Assembly (NCBI GenBank): GCA_021737695.1
Contig: JAIPDL010000012.1
Coordinates: forward strand, 1-59,086
Reading direction: 5' to 3'
Length of the DNA stretch: 59,086 bases
Source of the DNA: Desulfotignum sp.
GTDB lineage: Bacteria; Desulfobacterota; Desulfobacteria; Desulfobacterales; Desulfobacteraceae
The notes under the pieces are model-generated. The model was not told the DNA's origin, did not search any database, and saw only the letters and a program-made list of their open reading frames with translations. Positions 1 to 7,942 of this stretch are shown piece by piece (position 1 is the first letter of the stretch; the number at the start of each line of letters is the position of its first letter). A program made the position numbers and the translations under genes.

Positions 1-49
1 TCTCATTTTTTTCTTCTTCGTACTTGAAAGGTAATACGCCTTGTGTCAT
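1..49 (-). mobile_element. 5' end of a probable IS1380-family transposase gene (cut by window edge)
   Basis: An ATG at 49-47 opens a frame that runs off the window and reads MTQGVLPFKYEEEKNE. From memory this resembles the N-terminus of IS1380-family transposases, which often start MTxGxLPFKYEEE. A GAGGTG ribosome binding site sits just upstream (about 57-62). Only 16 codons are visible, so the family call rests on this short match. The flanking inverted repeat at 60-125 fits an insertion-sequence end. The body of the element would lie to the left of the window. Confidence 0.55.
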
Positions 50-59
50 ATTGGGTGCA

Positions 60-125
60 CCTCGTTGATGATAGTTTTTTTCCTCAAAAACATTCTATCT
101 GCTTGACCAGTCAAGCGCAACGAGG
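60..125. repeat. inverted repeat next to the putative transposase start, possible IS end
   Basis: CCTCGTTG at 60-67 is matched by CAACGAGG at 118-125, and inside it GCTTGA (101-106) pairs with TCAAGC (111-116) around a CCAG loop. The structure lies directly upstream of the putative transposase start, so it may be the terminal inverted repeat and promoter of the element. The exact IS boundary and target-site duplication cannot be fixed without the other end. Confidence 0.35.
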
Positions 126-178
126 TTTTTCTTTTTTTTGATGGTGGATCTGGGAACCCGACCCGCCTGTTTTACAAA

Positions 179-1006
179 TTACCGGCCGCCATATTCGTTT
201 TTTTCTCCCCTGGCTGTCAGGACCACGGGATCATTTTTTTTCACATGGAGCCGGGATGCTGCATGCCCGTTTTTAACGGCAATCTCCATAAATCCGGCAG
301 AATCGGTCACCACAAAAGGAATTTTTTCCGGAGCTGCTGCATACGATTTGTAATGCCCGGTGATGTCTGTTTGATTCACACGCATGCAGAATCCTTTGTC
401 CGCAAACCGGCTGAACGGCTCCCGGGTCAGATTCAGGCCGATATTGCCGAAGGTATCGATATGACGGACTGTCAGAATCATTCCGCCTGCTATGGGCTTT
501 GGCTCTGGAAAGACAAATGGGGTCAGACGGGAAACCTGCGGGCCGAACGCCCCGGGATCAATGCCGGCGGACAGATGGGCCGTCACCGGCCCAAAGATGT
601 CCCGGCCCTGGAATGTGGCACTCACCTGGGGAAGAAAATACCGGGATCGGGTCAGGTGAATGATCCGGCTGATCTTGTTTCTGCCGGCTGCAGGCCACAG
701 CACCCCGTTGTCCGGACCCACCAGAAAATAATCCGTGGTTTCCACCAGCACGGCCCGCCGGGAGGATCCCACCCCCGGATCCACCACGGCACAGAAAATC
801 GAGCCCTTTGGAAAATATTCCAGGGAAATGTCCAGCAGGTGGGCCCCATGCCCGATATCCTGGGGTGCCACGTCATGACACAGGTCCACAATCCGGGCTT
901 TTGGATGGATGGACAAAATCACGCCCTTGAGAATTCCCACAAACGCATCCGCATGACCGAAATCCGTCAACAGGACAATGGGACGGTTGTCTGTCGGTTG
1001 CGTCAT
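179..1006 (-). CDS. S-adenosylmethionine hydrolase (SAM hydroxide adenosyltransferase, DUF62 family)
   Basis: A 275-residue protein of the DUF62/chlorinase-fluorinase superfamily, whose common bacterial members hydrolyse S-adenosylmethionine to adenosine and methionine. The N-terminus has the family signature (I/V)LLTDFGHADAFVG with the substrate-binding Asp, and the middle has VVDPGVGSSRRAVL and LVGPDNGVLWPA, both typical of the family. Length matches the usual 260-280 residues. An AAGGA site lies upstream of the ATG. It is a single gene, divergent from the CYTH gene across 123 bp. Halogenase activity is unlikely: family members with this ordinary sequence are hydrolases, but that is family knowledge, not shown here. 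Confidence 0.88.
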   Translation of the reverse strand: MTQPTDNRPIVLLTDFGHADAFVGILKGVILSIHPKARIVDLCHDVAPQDIGHGAHLLDISLEYFPKGSIFCAVVDPGVGSSRRAVLVETTDYFLVGPDNGVLWPAAGRNKISRIIHLTRSRYFLPQVSATFQGRDIFGPVTAHLSAGIDPGAFGPQVSRLTPFVFPEPKPIAGGMILTVRHIDTFGNIGLNLTREPFSRFADKGFCMRVNQTDITGHYKSYAAAPEKIPFVVTDSAGFMEIAVKNGHAASRLHVKKNDPVVLTARGEKNEYGGR

Positions 1007-1129
1007 GATTTCCTTGAGTTGTGCATCTTTTACTTTTTTTTGATTGACAGAGTGAAAACCGAATTATCCAGGTTCAAATCAACGTCAGATATGGTATAGT
1101 AATATTTATTTGATGTAAAGGATCAAGCC

Positions 1130-1600
1130 ATGGGCATTGAAATTGAAAAAAAATTTCTGGTCAAAGCCCTGCCACCGGACCTGGCCCCGGGTGTTGATAT
1201 CTTGCAGGGCTATCTGCTCGATACGCCTGAAAAAACTGTGCGGGTCCGCATCAAAGGGGACAAAGGATATTTAACCGTCAAAGGCCTTCCCGTCGAATTG
1301 GTCCGGCCGGAATATGAGTATGAAATTCCAGTGCCGGATGCCCGGCAGATGCTGGATCGGTTCTGTGACGGCAAGCTCATTGAAAAATGCCGGCACACCT
1401 ATTTTTATCAGGGCATGACATGGGTGATCGACCGGTTTTCAGGGGCCAATCAGGGACTGATGGTGGCGGAAATCGAGCTGATCGCCCCGGACCAGGCCTT
1501 TTCAATTCCTTCCTGGGCCGGTCCGGAAGTAACCGATGATCCTCGGTATCTCAACGCCAACCTGATCCACCATCCCTACACCCTCTGGCAGGCCGACTAA
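1130..1600 (+). CDS. CYTH domain protein (triphosphate tunnel metalloenzyme)
   Basis: A 156-residue single CYTH domain. The diagnostic ExExK motif is at residues 4-8 (E4, E6, K8 in IEIEKKF), followed by alternating Arg/Lys/Glu strands (VRVRIKGDKGYLTVKG, YEYEIPVPDA) expected to line the triphosphate tunnel. Bacterial single-domain members usually act as inorganic triphosphatases or have an unknown phosphohydrolase role; adenylate cyclase activity is known for only some. AAGGA precedes the ATG by 7 bases. The stop codon overlaps the start of the next gene by one base (TAATG), so the two are translationally coupled. Confidence 0.85.
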   Translation: MGIEIEKKFLVKALPPDLAPGVDILQGYLLDTPEKTVRVRIKGDKGYLTVKGLPVELVRPEYEYEIPVPDARQMLDRFCDGKLIEKCRHTYFYQGMTWVIDRFSGANQGLMVAEIELIAPDQAFSIPSWAGPEVTDDPRYLNANLIHHPYTLWQAD

Positions 1601-2544
1601 TGATCTGGACCAAATATCGCGACCCGACACAGCTGGTTCATTATCTGAACCATCATGCCCAGATTCTGTTTCTGATCCTGGACCACACCGGCATTATCCA
1701 GCATGCCAACCGGTTTGCCGATCATTATATCGGCGGTCCCGTGACGGACAAACCTTTCCAGAAGCTGATTCGCGACTTTCACCAGACGTTTGAGATAGAT
1801 CATGCAATCACCTGTCCAGACACGGTTCATCTGCTGGAATTTCACACCCCTTCCGGCCTGTCACAGACCTGCCGGTTTCATTTCTATGCCTCCTCCGATC
1901 ATGTGCTGGCCTTAGGCCATCTGGATGTGGAAGAAATCTCAACTTTGGGCGATGAACTGGTGGCACTCAATCAGGAACTCAACAATCTCACCCGTCAGCT
2001 GAATGTAAAAAACCGGGAGCTCACCCAGGCCAACAAAAAAATCCTGGAGCTCACCCGGATCGATCCTTTGACAGGCCTGGCCAACCGGCGGTTTTTCTCC
2101 GAACGTTTACAGGAAATGATCTCCCTGGCCCTTCGGCGGTCGCAGCCCCTTTCGTTGATCATGACCGACATCGATCACTTTAAACGGGTGAACGACACCT
2201 GGGGCCATGATGCCGGGGACCGGGTGCTCAAGACATATGCCGACTTGATGAAAACCCGGACCCGGGCCGAAGATCTGGTGGCCCGTTTCGGTGGAGAGGA
2301 GTTTATCATTTTAATGCCGCTGGCCGATGTTCAAGAGGCGTTTTCGTATGCAGAGCGGATCCGATGTGCCATAGCGGAAGCAGACCTGCTTGAAAGCGGT
2401 GAACCGGTCACGGCCAGCTTCGGGGTTGCCGAACATGTTTTCGATGACACCGGCGACGATATCATCAAGCGGGCGGACACCGCCATGTACCAGGCCAAAG
2501 CATCGGGCCGCAACCGCATCGAGATCGCCCCGGCCCCCCTTTGA
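1600..2544 (+). CDS. diguanylate cyclase (N-terminal PAS-like sensor, C-terminal GGDEF)
   Basis: A 314-residue soluble protein predicted to make cyclic di-GMP. Residues about 15-110 look like a small PAS-type sensor (ILFLILDHTGIIQHANRFAD), 115-150 form a coiled-coil linker, and 150-312 are a GGDEF domain. The active-site motif is GGEEF at 231-235. The inhibitory I-site RxxD is present five residues upstream (R222, D225), so product feedback is likely. No membrane segment is seen. It shares one base with the preceding CYTH gene, suggesting that a nucleotide or polyphosphate signal and c-di-GMP output are co-expressed; that link is inference. Confidence 0.9.
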   Translation: MIWTKYRDPTQLVHYLNHHAQILFLILDHTGIIQHANRFADHYIGGPVTDKPFQKLIRDFHQTFEIDHAITCPDTVHLLEFHTPSGLSQTCRFHFYASSDHVLALGHLDVEEISTLGDELVALNQELNNLTRQLNVKNRELTQANKKILELTRIDPLTGLANRRFFSERLQEMISLALRRSQPLSLIMTDIDHFKRVNDTWGHDAGDRVLKTYADLMKTRTRAEDLVARFGGEEFIILMPLADVQEAFSYAERIRCAIAEADLLESGEPVTASFGVAEHVFDDTGDDIIKRADTAMYQAKASGRNRIEIAPAPL

Positions 2545-2577
2545 AAAATGGATCTGACAGCATTTGAATATCTCCAG

Positions 2578-2606
2578 TGTCCCGTCTGCTGTCGGCAGAC
2601 GGGACA
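2578..2606. terminator. 12-bp perfect hairpin after the diguanylate cyclase gene
   Basis: TGTCCCGTCTGC (2578-2589) and GCAGACGGGACA (2595-2606) form a perfect 12-bp stem with a 5-base loop, 34 bases after the stop codon. There is no U-tract directly after it, so it may be a factor-dependent terminator or mRNA-stability hairpin and not a classical intrinsic terminator. The rest of the 258-bp gap to the helicase gene holds no convincing gene. Confidence 0.5.
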
Positions 2607-2719
2607 TGTCGACGAATTGAAAGAATAAATAGAATATTGGAAATTAATTTCTTGTAAAAACATCAAATGGGTGTATGATACCTTGTTCTACTGATCCATA
2701 AGATCCTGTGTCCTTCCAA

Positions 2720-2748
2720 TTGACATACCATACAGGCTTTAAACGATA
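2720..2748 (+). promoter_or_regulatory. possible sigma70 promoter of the RNA helicase gene
   Basis: TTGACA at 2720-2725 is a perfect -35 box; the best -10 match at suitable spacing (around 2742-2748) is poor. It lies about 55 bases before the helicase start codon. Only the -35 element is convincing. Confidence 0.3.
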
Positions 2749-2802
2749 GCGCCGGGTAAGGATTGGAAACCGGTGTGACTGCATAAATATTTAAGGAATA
2801 CC

Positions 2803-4548
2803 ATGCCTCAAAAAAATTTACCCGTGACCGGGTTTGAGCAAATGAATCTGAACCCGATTGTGTTTTCCGCCTTAAAAGATCTGGGATATGACACCCCCAC
2901 CCCCATCCAGTCCCGGACCATTCCATGTCTGATCCAGGGAAAAGATGTCCTGGGACAGGCCCGGACCGGCACGGGAAAAACAGCCGCCTTTGCCCTGCCC
3001 CTGCTGTCCCGCATCGATTTGACAAACAAAAAGCCCCAGGTGCTGGTGCTGACTCCCACGAGGGAACTGGCCATTCAGGTGGCAGGGTCTTTTAAAGACT
3101 ATGGCAAAAACATGCCCGGACTGAACGTTCTGCCGGTGTACGGCGGGCAAAGCTACGGCATTCAGCTTAACCAGCTTAAGCGGGGCGTCCATGTGGTGGT
3201 GGGGACCCCCGGCCGGCTCATGGATCATATGAAAAAAAAGACAGTGTCTTTTTCAGATCTTTTCTGCCTGATTTTAGATGAGGCTGACGAAATGCTGAAT
3301 ATGGGATTTATCGAAGATGTGGAATGGATTCTGGACAAAACACCCCGGGATCGCCAGTCTGCGCTATTTTCCGCCACCATGCCGCCACCCGTGCAAAAAA
3401 TTGCCCGGAAATACCTGAACACGCCGGAGCAGATCATACTCCCCCAGGATACGCCGGACTCCGGTAACATTCACCAGCAATACTGCATGATGGATCAGAG
3501 AAAAAAAACCGATACATTGATCCGGATACTTGAATCGGTCCATTATGACGGCGTGATTGTCTTTACCAAGACCCGGGCGGCAACCCTTGACGTGGCCGCA
3601 GCCCTCGAAGCCGGCGGATTCAAGGCAGAGGCCCTGAACGGGGACATGGCCCAGAACGCCCGGGAACAGACCGTGAACCGTCTGAAAAAAGGACATATCG
3701 ATATCCTTGCGGCCACGGATGTGGCAGCCAGAGGCCTGGATGTGGACCGGATTTCCCATGTGGTAAATTTCGATATGCCATCCAGGGTGGCACCCTACAT
3801 TCACAGAATCGGCCGTACCGGCCGGGCCGGACGGACCGGCGAAGCCTTTCTCTTGTTGACCAGAAATGAAAAATGGATGCTCAAGGCCATTGAAAAACAG
3901 ACCGGCACAAAAATCAAAGAAATGGTCATGCCGTCCAGTGAAACCATTAACAACAAAAGGATCTCCACGTTTTACTCCCACATTTCCAAAGCCCTCTCAG
4001 CAGAAGATACAGATACAGGCGTTTTTGAAACCCTGATCAACGACTATGCCCAGCAGGAAAATGTGCCTGTGGCAAAAGTGGCCGCAGCCTTGGCAAAGAT
4101 GGCCCATGGAGACACCCCGTTTTTTCTGAAAGATATGCCGGCAAAGGTCTCTCGAACTGCTGTCAGAAAAGCGCCTGGAAAACCGGCGACTCCTAAAAAA
4201 ACAGCGTCTAAAAAACCAGCGCTTTCCAAAAAACCAGGGTATAAAAAACCAGTGATCTCCAAACAAACCGTGCCGGTAACACCGGAAGCCCCCCATACAC
4301 CTCCCCCTGAAAAAGGCATGGAGCGATACAGGATTGAGGTGGGCAACAGCCATGGCCTCCGGCCCAAAGATATCGTCGGCGCCATTTCAAACGAGGCCGG
4401 TCTTGACAGCCGGCATATTGGTCAGATTCAGATTGAACCGGAATTTTCCTTTGTGGATCTGCCCTTTGGCATGCCCGGCAATACCTTCCAGATGTTGAAA
4501 AAAACCTGGGTCAGATCCCGCCGCATGGCCATTTCAAGGTGTGCCTGA
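2803..4548 (+). CDS. deaD: DEAD-box ATP-dependent RNA helicase (DeaD/CsdA type)
   Basis: A 581-residue helicase that remodels RNA, typically in ribosome assembly and cold adaptation. Visible motifs: Q motif (FEQMNLNPIV then TPTPIQ), Walker A ARTGTGKT at 53-60, PTRELA near 85, GTPGR near 135, DEAD at 159-162, SAT at 190-192 and HRIGRTGR near 335. Residues about 445-505 are a Lys/Pro/Ala-rich low-complexity linker with repeated KKP units, and the last 75 residues form a DbpA-type RNA-binding domain (YRIEVGNSHGLRPKDIVGAI), which supports the DeaD/DbpA group. AAGGA precedes the ATG. The following thioesterase gene starts 2 bases after its stop. Confidence 0.93.
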   Translation: MPQKNLPVTGFEQMNLNPIVFSALKDLGYDTPTPIQSRTIPCLIQGKDVLGQARTGTGKTAAFALPLLSRIDLTNKKPQVLVLTPTRELAIQVAGSFKDYGKNMPGLNVLPVYGGQSYGIQLNQLKRGVHVVVGTPGRLMDHMKKKTVSFSDLFCLILDEADEMLNMGFIEDVEWILDKTPRDRQSALFSATMPPPVQKIARKYLNTPEQIILPQDTPDSGNIHQQYCMMDQRKKTDTLIRILESVHYDGVIVFTKTRAATLDVAAALEAGGFKAEALNGDMAQNAREQTVNRLKKGHIDILAATDVAARGLDVDRISHVVNFDMPSRVAPYIHRIGRTGRAGRTGEAFLLLTRNEKWMLKAIEKQTGTKIKEMVMPSSETINNKRISTFYSHISKALSAEDTDTGVFETLINDYAQQENVPVAKVAAALAKMAHGDTPFFLKDMPAKVSRTAVRKAPGKPATPKKTASKKPALSKKPGYKKPVISKQTVPVTPEAPHTPPPEKGMERYRIEVGNSHGLRPKDIVGAISNEAGLDSRHIGQIQIEPEFSFVDLPFGMPGNTFQMLKKTWVRSRRMAISRCA

Positions 4549-4550
4549 CC

Positions 4551-5357
4551 ATGCCTGATACTTTGTTTGCAACCTTGATGAAAAAAATCGAACCCCCCGG
4601 GGACACGCCGCATCTTCATGTGCCGGATGACTGGATGCAGGGCCGCACGGTTTATGGGGGACTGGTTGCCGCAATGGCCTTGAAGTCCATGCGCATTCAT
4701 GTTCCCGGGGAACGGAAAGTACGCAGTCTTGTTTTTTCTTTTATCGGCCCGCTGGATTCCAGACCGTTCCATATCCAGACCCAACCGTTACGCTCAGGCA
4801 AATCTGTGACCACAATTGAGTCCCGGATCATTCAAAACGGCACCATATGCTGCACCGCATTGGGAAGTTTCGGTGCTGACCGCGACTCAAAGATTCAGAT
4901 ACCACCGGTTGAACGTCCTGAGATGCAGGATCCTTCCACGGCGTTTGAACTGCCTTATATCGATGGATTGACACCCACGTTCACCCGGCATTTTCACTAC
5001 CGATGGGCAATGGGTGAATTTCCATTTTCCGGAAAAGGCGGCCAGGAGATTGGCGGCTGGATCAATTACCGGGAAGATACGAATTGTCTGACCGAAGAAT
5101 GGCTGGTCGCTCTGGCAGATGCCTGGCCAACGCCGGTGCTCTCTCAACTGAAAAAACCCGCCGCAGCCAGCACAATGACGTGGTCACTGGGATTCGTTCA
5201 CCTGGACCGCACAGCCTGCTCTGAAAACCAATGGTGGGCCTATCACTGCGCAGTTGACAGCGCCGAAAGGGGCTATGTTCACGAACGCAGCACCATCTGG
5301 GATCCGGATGGACACCTGGCCGTTTACAGCCATCAAACGAACACGGTGTTTGCTTAA
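4551..5357 (+). CDS. acyl-CoA thioesterase family protein (TesB-like double hotdog)
   Basis: A 268-residue protein of the thioesterase-like (TesB/YbgC-related) superfamily. The N-terminal hotdog carries the typical GRTVYGGLVAAMALKSM stretch, followed by RSLVFSFIGPLDSRPF and GKSVTTIESRI, and the C-terminal half contains the second hotdog with SLGFVHLDR and the closing strand. The ATG at 4551 was chosen over an upstream GTG at 4539 because AAGGTG is 9 bases before it. It sits directly behind the helicase gene and ends convergently with csaA, overlapping its stop by four bases. The acyl-CoA substrate is not evident. Confidence 0.75.
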   Translation: MPDTLFATLMKKIEPPGDTPHLHVPDDWMQGRTVYGGLVAAMALKSMRIHVPGERKVRSLVFSFIGPLDSRPFHIQTQPLRSGKSVTTIESRIIQNGTICCTALGSFGADRDSKIQIPPVERPEMQDPSTAFELPYIDGLTPTFTRHFHYRWAMGEFPFSGKGGQEIGGWINYREDTNCLTEEWLVALADAWPTPVLSQLKKPAAASTMTWSLGFVHLDRTACSENQWWAYHCAVDSAERGYVHERSTIWDPDGHLAVYSHQTNTVFA

Positions 5358-5692
5358 AACAGCTTCGTACCCAGCGGCACGGGCTTGTCAGGTACACAAA
5401 GTGCCACTTCACCATCGGCATTATGGAACCCGGTCACCAGACACTCCGACATCAACGGGCCGATCTGTTTTTTAGGAAAATTCACCACCGCCACCACCAG
5501 CTTGCCCACCAGGTCCTCCGGCTCATACAGGTGGGTGATCTGCGCACTGGATTTTCTGATTCCGATCTCTTCACCAAAATCCACCTGCAGCACATAGGCC
5601 GGTTTACGCGCCTCGTGAAACACCTCTGCACTCAGCACCCGCCCGACACGTAATTCCACTTTTGTAAATTCATCCCAGGAAATGGTTTCCAC
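5354..5692 (-). CDS. csaA: CsaA-type tRNA-binding domain protein
   Basis: A 112-residue stand-alone tRNA-binding OB-fold protein. It starts with ISWDEFTKVELRVGRV and continues with KPAYVLQVDFGEEIGIRKSSAQIT, YEPEDLVGKLVVAVVNFPKKQIGP and MSECLVTGF, which follow CsaA/MetRS-C/Trbp111-type domains along their whole length. Such proteins bind tRNA and have been described as export chaperones in Bacillus. It is monocistronic, convergent with the thioesterase gene. Confidence 0.88.
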   Translation of the reverse strand: METISWDEFTKVELRVGRVLSAEVFHEARKPAYVLQVDFGEEIGIRKSSAQITHLYEPEDLVGKLVVAVVNFPKKQIGPLMSECLVTGFHNADGEVALCVPDKPVPLGTKLF

Positions 5693-5924
5693 TATGATCT
5701 CCCATCACAGCTTTTGCTGCTGTTAAAAAGTTGCGACTCAAACCCCAACAAAACCTGTCATAGCAAGTTTTACAGGGTGTTTCAACTGTAACTCCCCGCA
5801 TTGCCGTCACACGGATGACGCTAATCTTCTGCAATGTTCCATGCCCTTCATGGGTTTTATATTCCAAACCGCCGGGGAATATGATATTTTATCAACTTTA
5901 ATTACACAAATATAAAAAAGGCAT

Positions 5925-6449
5925 ATGGTGGCACACATGGAAACATCGGATATCAGAATCGGCATGGGCACGGATGTGCATGCGTTTGCCACAGACCGGG
6001 ACCTGATCCTGGGCGGGGTGATGATCGACCATGACATGGGCCTGGCCGGTCATTCCGATGCAGATGTACTGATCCACGCCGTGTGCGACGCCATTTTAGG
6101 CGCAGCCGGCATGGGGGATATCGGTGATCTGTTTCCGGATACGGATCCGAAATACAAAGACATCGATTCCCGCATTCTGCTGGCAACCTGCGCCCGGAAA
6201 CTGGCCCAGGCCGGATACCGGATCATGAACCTGGACTGCACGGTATTCGCCCAGGTACCGAAACTGGGGCACAAAAAACAGGAAATGGCCGCCAGCATGG
6301 CTGAAACACTGGAAATATCACCCGGATGCGTAAACGTGAAAGCCACCACCACCGAGCATCTGGGGTTTATCGGCCGAAAACAGGGCATAGCCGCCCAGGC
6401 CATTGTATTGATTGCCGCGCAAACCAACCCAAACATCAGGGAAACATGA
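5925..6449 (+). CDS. ispF: 2-C-methyl-D-erythritol 2,4-cyclodiphosphate synthase
   Basis: A 174-residue IspF, which cyclises CDP-methylerythritol 2-phosphate in the non-mevalonate isoprenoid pathway. Metal-binding residues are visible in GTDVHAF and GHSDADVLIHAVCDAILGA, followed by GDIGDLFPDTDPKYK and the C-terminal KATTTEHLGFIGRKQGIAAQA. The start is uncertain: ATG 5925 follows AAGG closely, while a second in-frame ATG at 5937 gives a protein nearer the usual 155-165 residues. cysS follows after one base, so they form an operon. IspD is not in the window. Confidence 0.94.
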   Translation: MVAHMETSDIRIGMGTDVHAFATDRDLILGGVMIDHDMGLAGHSDADVLIHAVCDAILGAAGMGDIGDLFPDTDPKYKDIDSRILLATCARKLAQAGYRIMNLDCTVFAQVPKLGHKKQEMAASMAETLEISPGCVNVKATTTEHLGFIGRKQGIAAQAIVLIAAQTNPNIRET

Positions 6450-6450
6450 T

Positions 6451-7893
6451 ATGAGCTTAAAAATATACAATACACTTACCAGTAAAAAAGAAACGTTTGT
6501 TCCCATTGAAAAAGACACGGTCAAGATGTACGTATGCGGTCCCACGGTCTATGACACCAGCCATATCGGCCATGCCAGGTCCGTGGTGGTATTTGACATG
6601 ATCTTCCGGTGGCTGACCCGCATCGGGTATGCGGTCACTTATGTGCGCAATTTCACGGATGTGGATGACAAGATTATCAAAAAATCCAATGAAACCGGGG
6701 AGGCGTGTGCCGCCATCACGGAAAAATTTATTGATGAATTCCACAATGAAATGGATGCTTTGAACGTGCTGCGCCCCACCATGGAACCTAAAGCCACCGA
6801 GCATATCACGCATATCATCGCATTTGTGGAAAAGCTCATTGACAAGGGCAAGGCCTATGCCGTGGATGACGGGAACGTGTATTTTTCCATTGACGCGTTT
6901 GAAAATTATGGCCGGCTGTCCGGCAGAAACCCGGAAGATATGCGGGCCGGGTCACGCATCGCCGTGGAGGAAAAAAAGAAAAATCCTTTGGATTTCACCC
7001 TGTGGAAGCCGGCCAAATCAGGCGAACCCCATTGGGAAAGCCCCTGGGGCAAGGGCCGGCCCGGCTGGCACATCGAGTGCTCAGCCATGAGCCATGAATA
7101 CTTAGGCAAAGGGTTTGACATCCACGGCGGTGGCAAGGATTTGATCTTTCCCCACCACGAGAACGAAATCGCCCAGAGTGAGGCCCTGTTTGGTACCCAG
7201 TTTGTGAAATACTGGATCCACAACGGATTTGTGGACATCAACAACGAAAAAATGTCCAAATCTTTAGGCAACTTCACCATGATCAAGGATGTGCTGGAAA
7301 AATATTCACCCGAGGTGATCCGGATGTTTCTGTTGTCCAATCATTACCGCAGCCCCATTGACTACAGCGAACAGTCCATGTACGAGGTGGGCATGGGCCT
7401 GGACCGGATCTATGGATTTCTGGAACGGCTGGAAAACTTAAGCATCACCCCGGATGCGGATATCACCCCGGGAGGCGGGCCTCTGTGGCAGGCATTTTCC
7501 GATGCCATGAACGATGATTTCAACTCAGCCAAAGCCATGGCTGCGGTATTTGAAACCGTGAAAAAAGGCAACAAGATGCTGGACCAGGCATCGGACCGGC
7601 CCGATGAAGCGGTCTTGACCGAACTGGCACAGATCAGAACGGACATGGCTGCCATCTCCGGTATCCTGGGAATTTTTCTTGAAACGCCTTCTGCCTGGTT
7701 TGCCGCCAAAAAGGACAAGGGCATGGCGGAAATGACCGTGACACCGGAACAGGTGGAAGCATTGATCGCAGAGCGGACCCAGGCCAGACAAGACAGAAAC
7801 TTTGCCCGGGCCGACGAGATCAGAGATCAGCTCCAGGACATGAACATCATTCTGGAGGACGGTCCCGGCGACACGGTGTGGCGGTTTGCCTGA
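6451..7893 (+). CDS. cysS: cysteine-tRNA ligase
   Basis: A 480-residue class I cysteinyl-tRNA synthetase. Visible features: MYVCGPTVYD with zinc ligand C29, the HIGH motif in TSHIGHARSVVVFD, the second zinc Cys in HIECSAMS, the HHENE motif and the KMSKS loop in NEKMSKSLGN. The C-terminal tail FARADEIRDQL is typical of the anticodon-binding end. The start ATG at 6451, one base after the ispF stop, is chosen over an in-frame codon inside ispF because it gives the standard MSLKIYNTL N-terminus and is preceded by CAGGGA. Confidence 0.96.
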   Translation: MSLKIYNTLTSKKETFVPIEKDTVKMYVCGPTVYDTSHIGHARSVVVFDMIFRWLTRIGYAVTYVRNFTDVDDKIIKKSNETGEACAAITEKFIDEFHNEMDALNVLRPTMEPKATEHITHIIAFVEKLIDKGKAYAVDDGNVYFSIDAFENYGRLSGRNPEDMRAGSRIAVEEKKKNPLDFTLWKPAKSGEPHWESPWGKGRPGWHIECSAMSHEYLGKGFDIHGGGKDLIFPHHENEIAQSEALFGTQFVKYWIHNGFVDINNEKMSKSLGNFTMIKDVLEKYSPEVIRMFLLSNHYRSPIDYSEQSMYEVGMGLDRIYGFLERLENLSITPDADITPGGGPLWQAFSDAMNDDFNSAKAMAAVFETVKKGNKMLDQASDRPDEAVLTELAQIRTDMAAISGILGIFLETPSAWFAAKKDKGMAEMTVTPEQVEALIAERTQARQDRNFARADEIRDQLQDMNIILEDGPGDTVWRFA

Positions 7894-7901
7894 CAGACTG
7901 A

Positions 7902-7942
7902 CCGGCCTGTCCTGAACCAATCCCGGAAAAGGATCAGGCCGG
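7902..7942. terminator. possible bidirectional terminator between cysS and the GAF protein gene
   Basis: CCGGCCTG (7902-7909) pairs with CAGGCCGG (7935-7942) between the two convergent stop codons (7893 and 7934), with a 25-base loop that may contain further pairing. The right arm reaches into the last codons of the minus-strand gene. No strong U-tract is present. Confidence 0.35.

Noticed and set aside
179..1006. Fluorinase or chlorinase.
   Set aside because: The sequence has the ordinary bacterial DUF62 pattern, and there is no halogenation context; hydrolase is more likely.
245..1099. Long plus-strand frame opposite the SAM hydrolase gene.
   Set aside because: It mirrors the real gene in GC-rich DNA, has no recognisable domain and no ribosome site. 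The same applies to other long opposite-strand frames, for example those at 47126-48736, 20411-21988 and 19227-20357.
2548..2628. A 26-codon frame with CPVCC after the diguanylate cyclase gene, resembling a tiny zinc-finger protein.
   Set aside because: No ribosome binding site, very short, and most of it is the 12-bp palindrome that is better explained as a hairpin.
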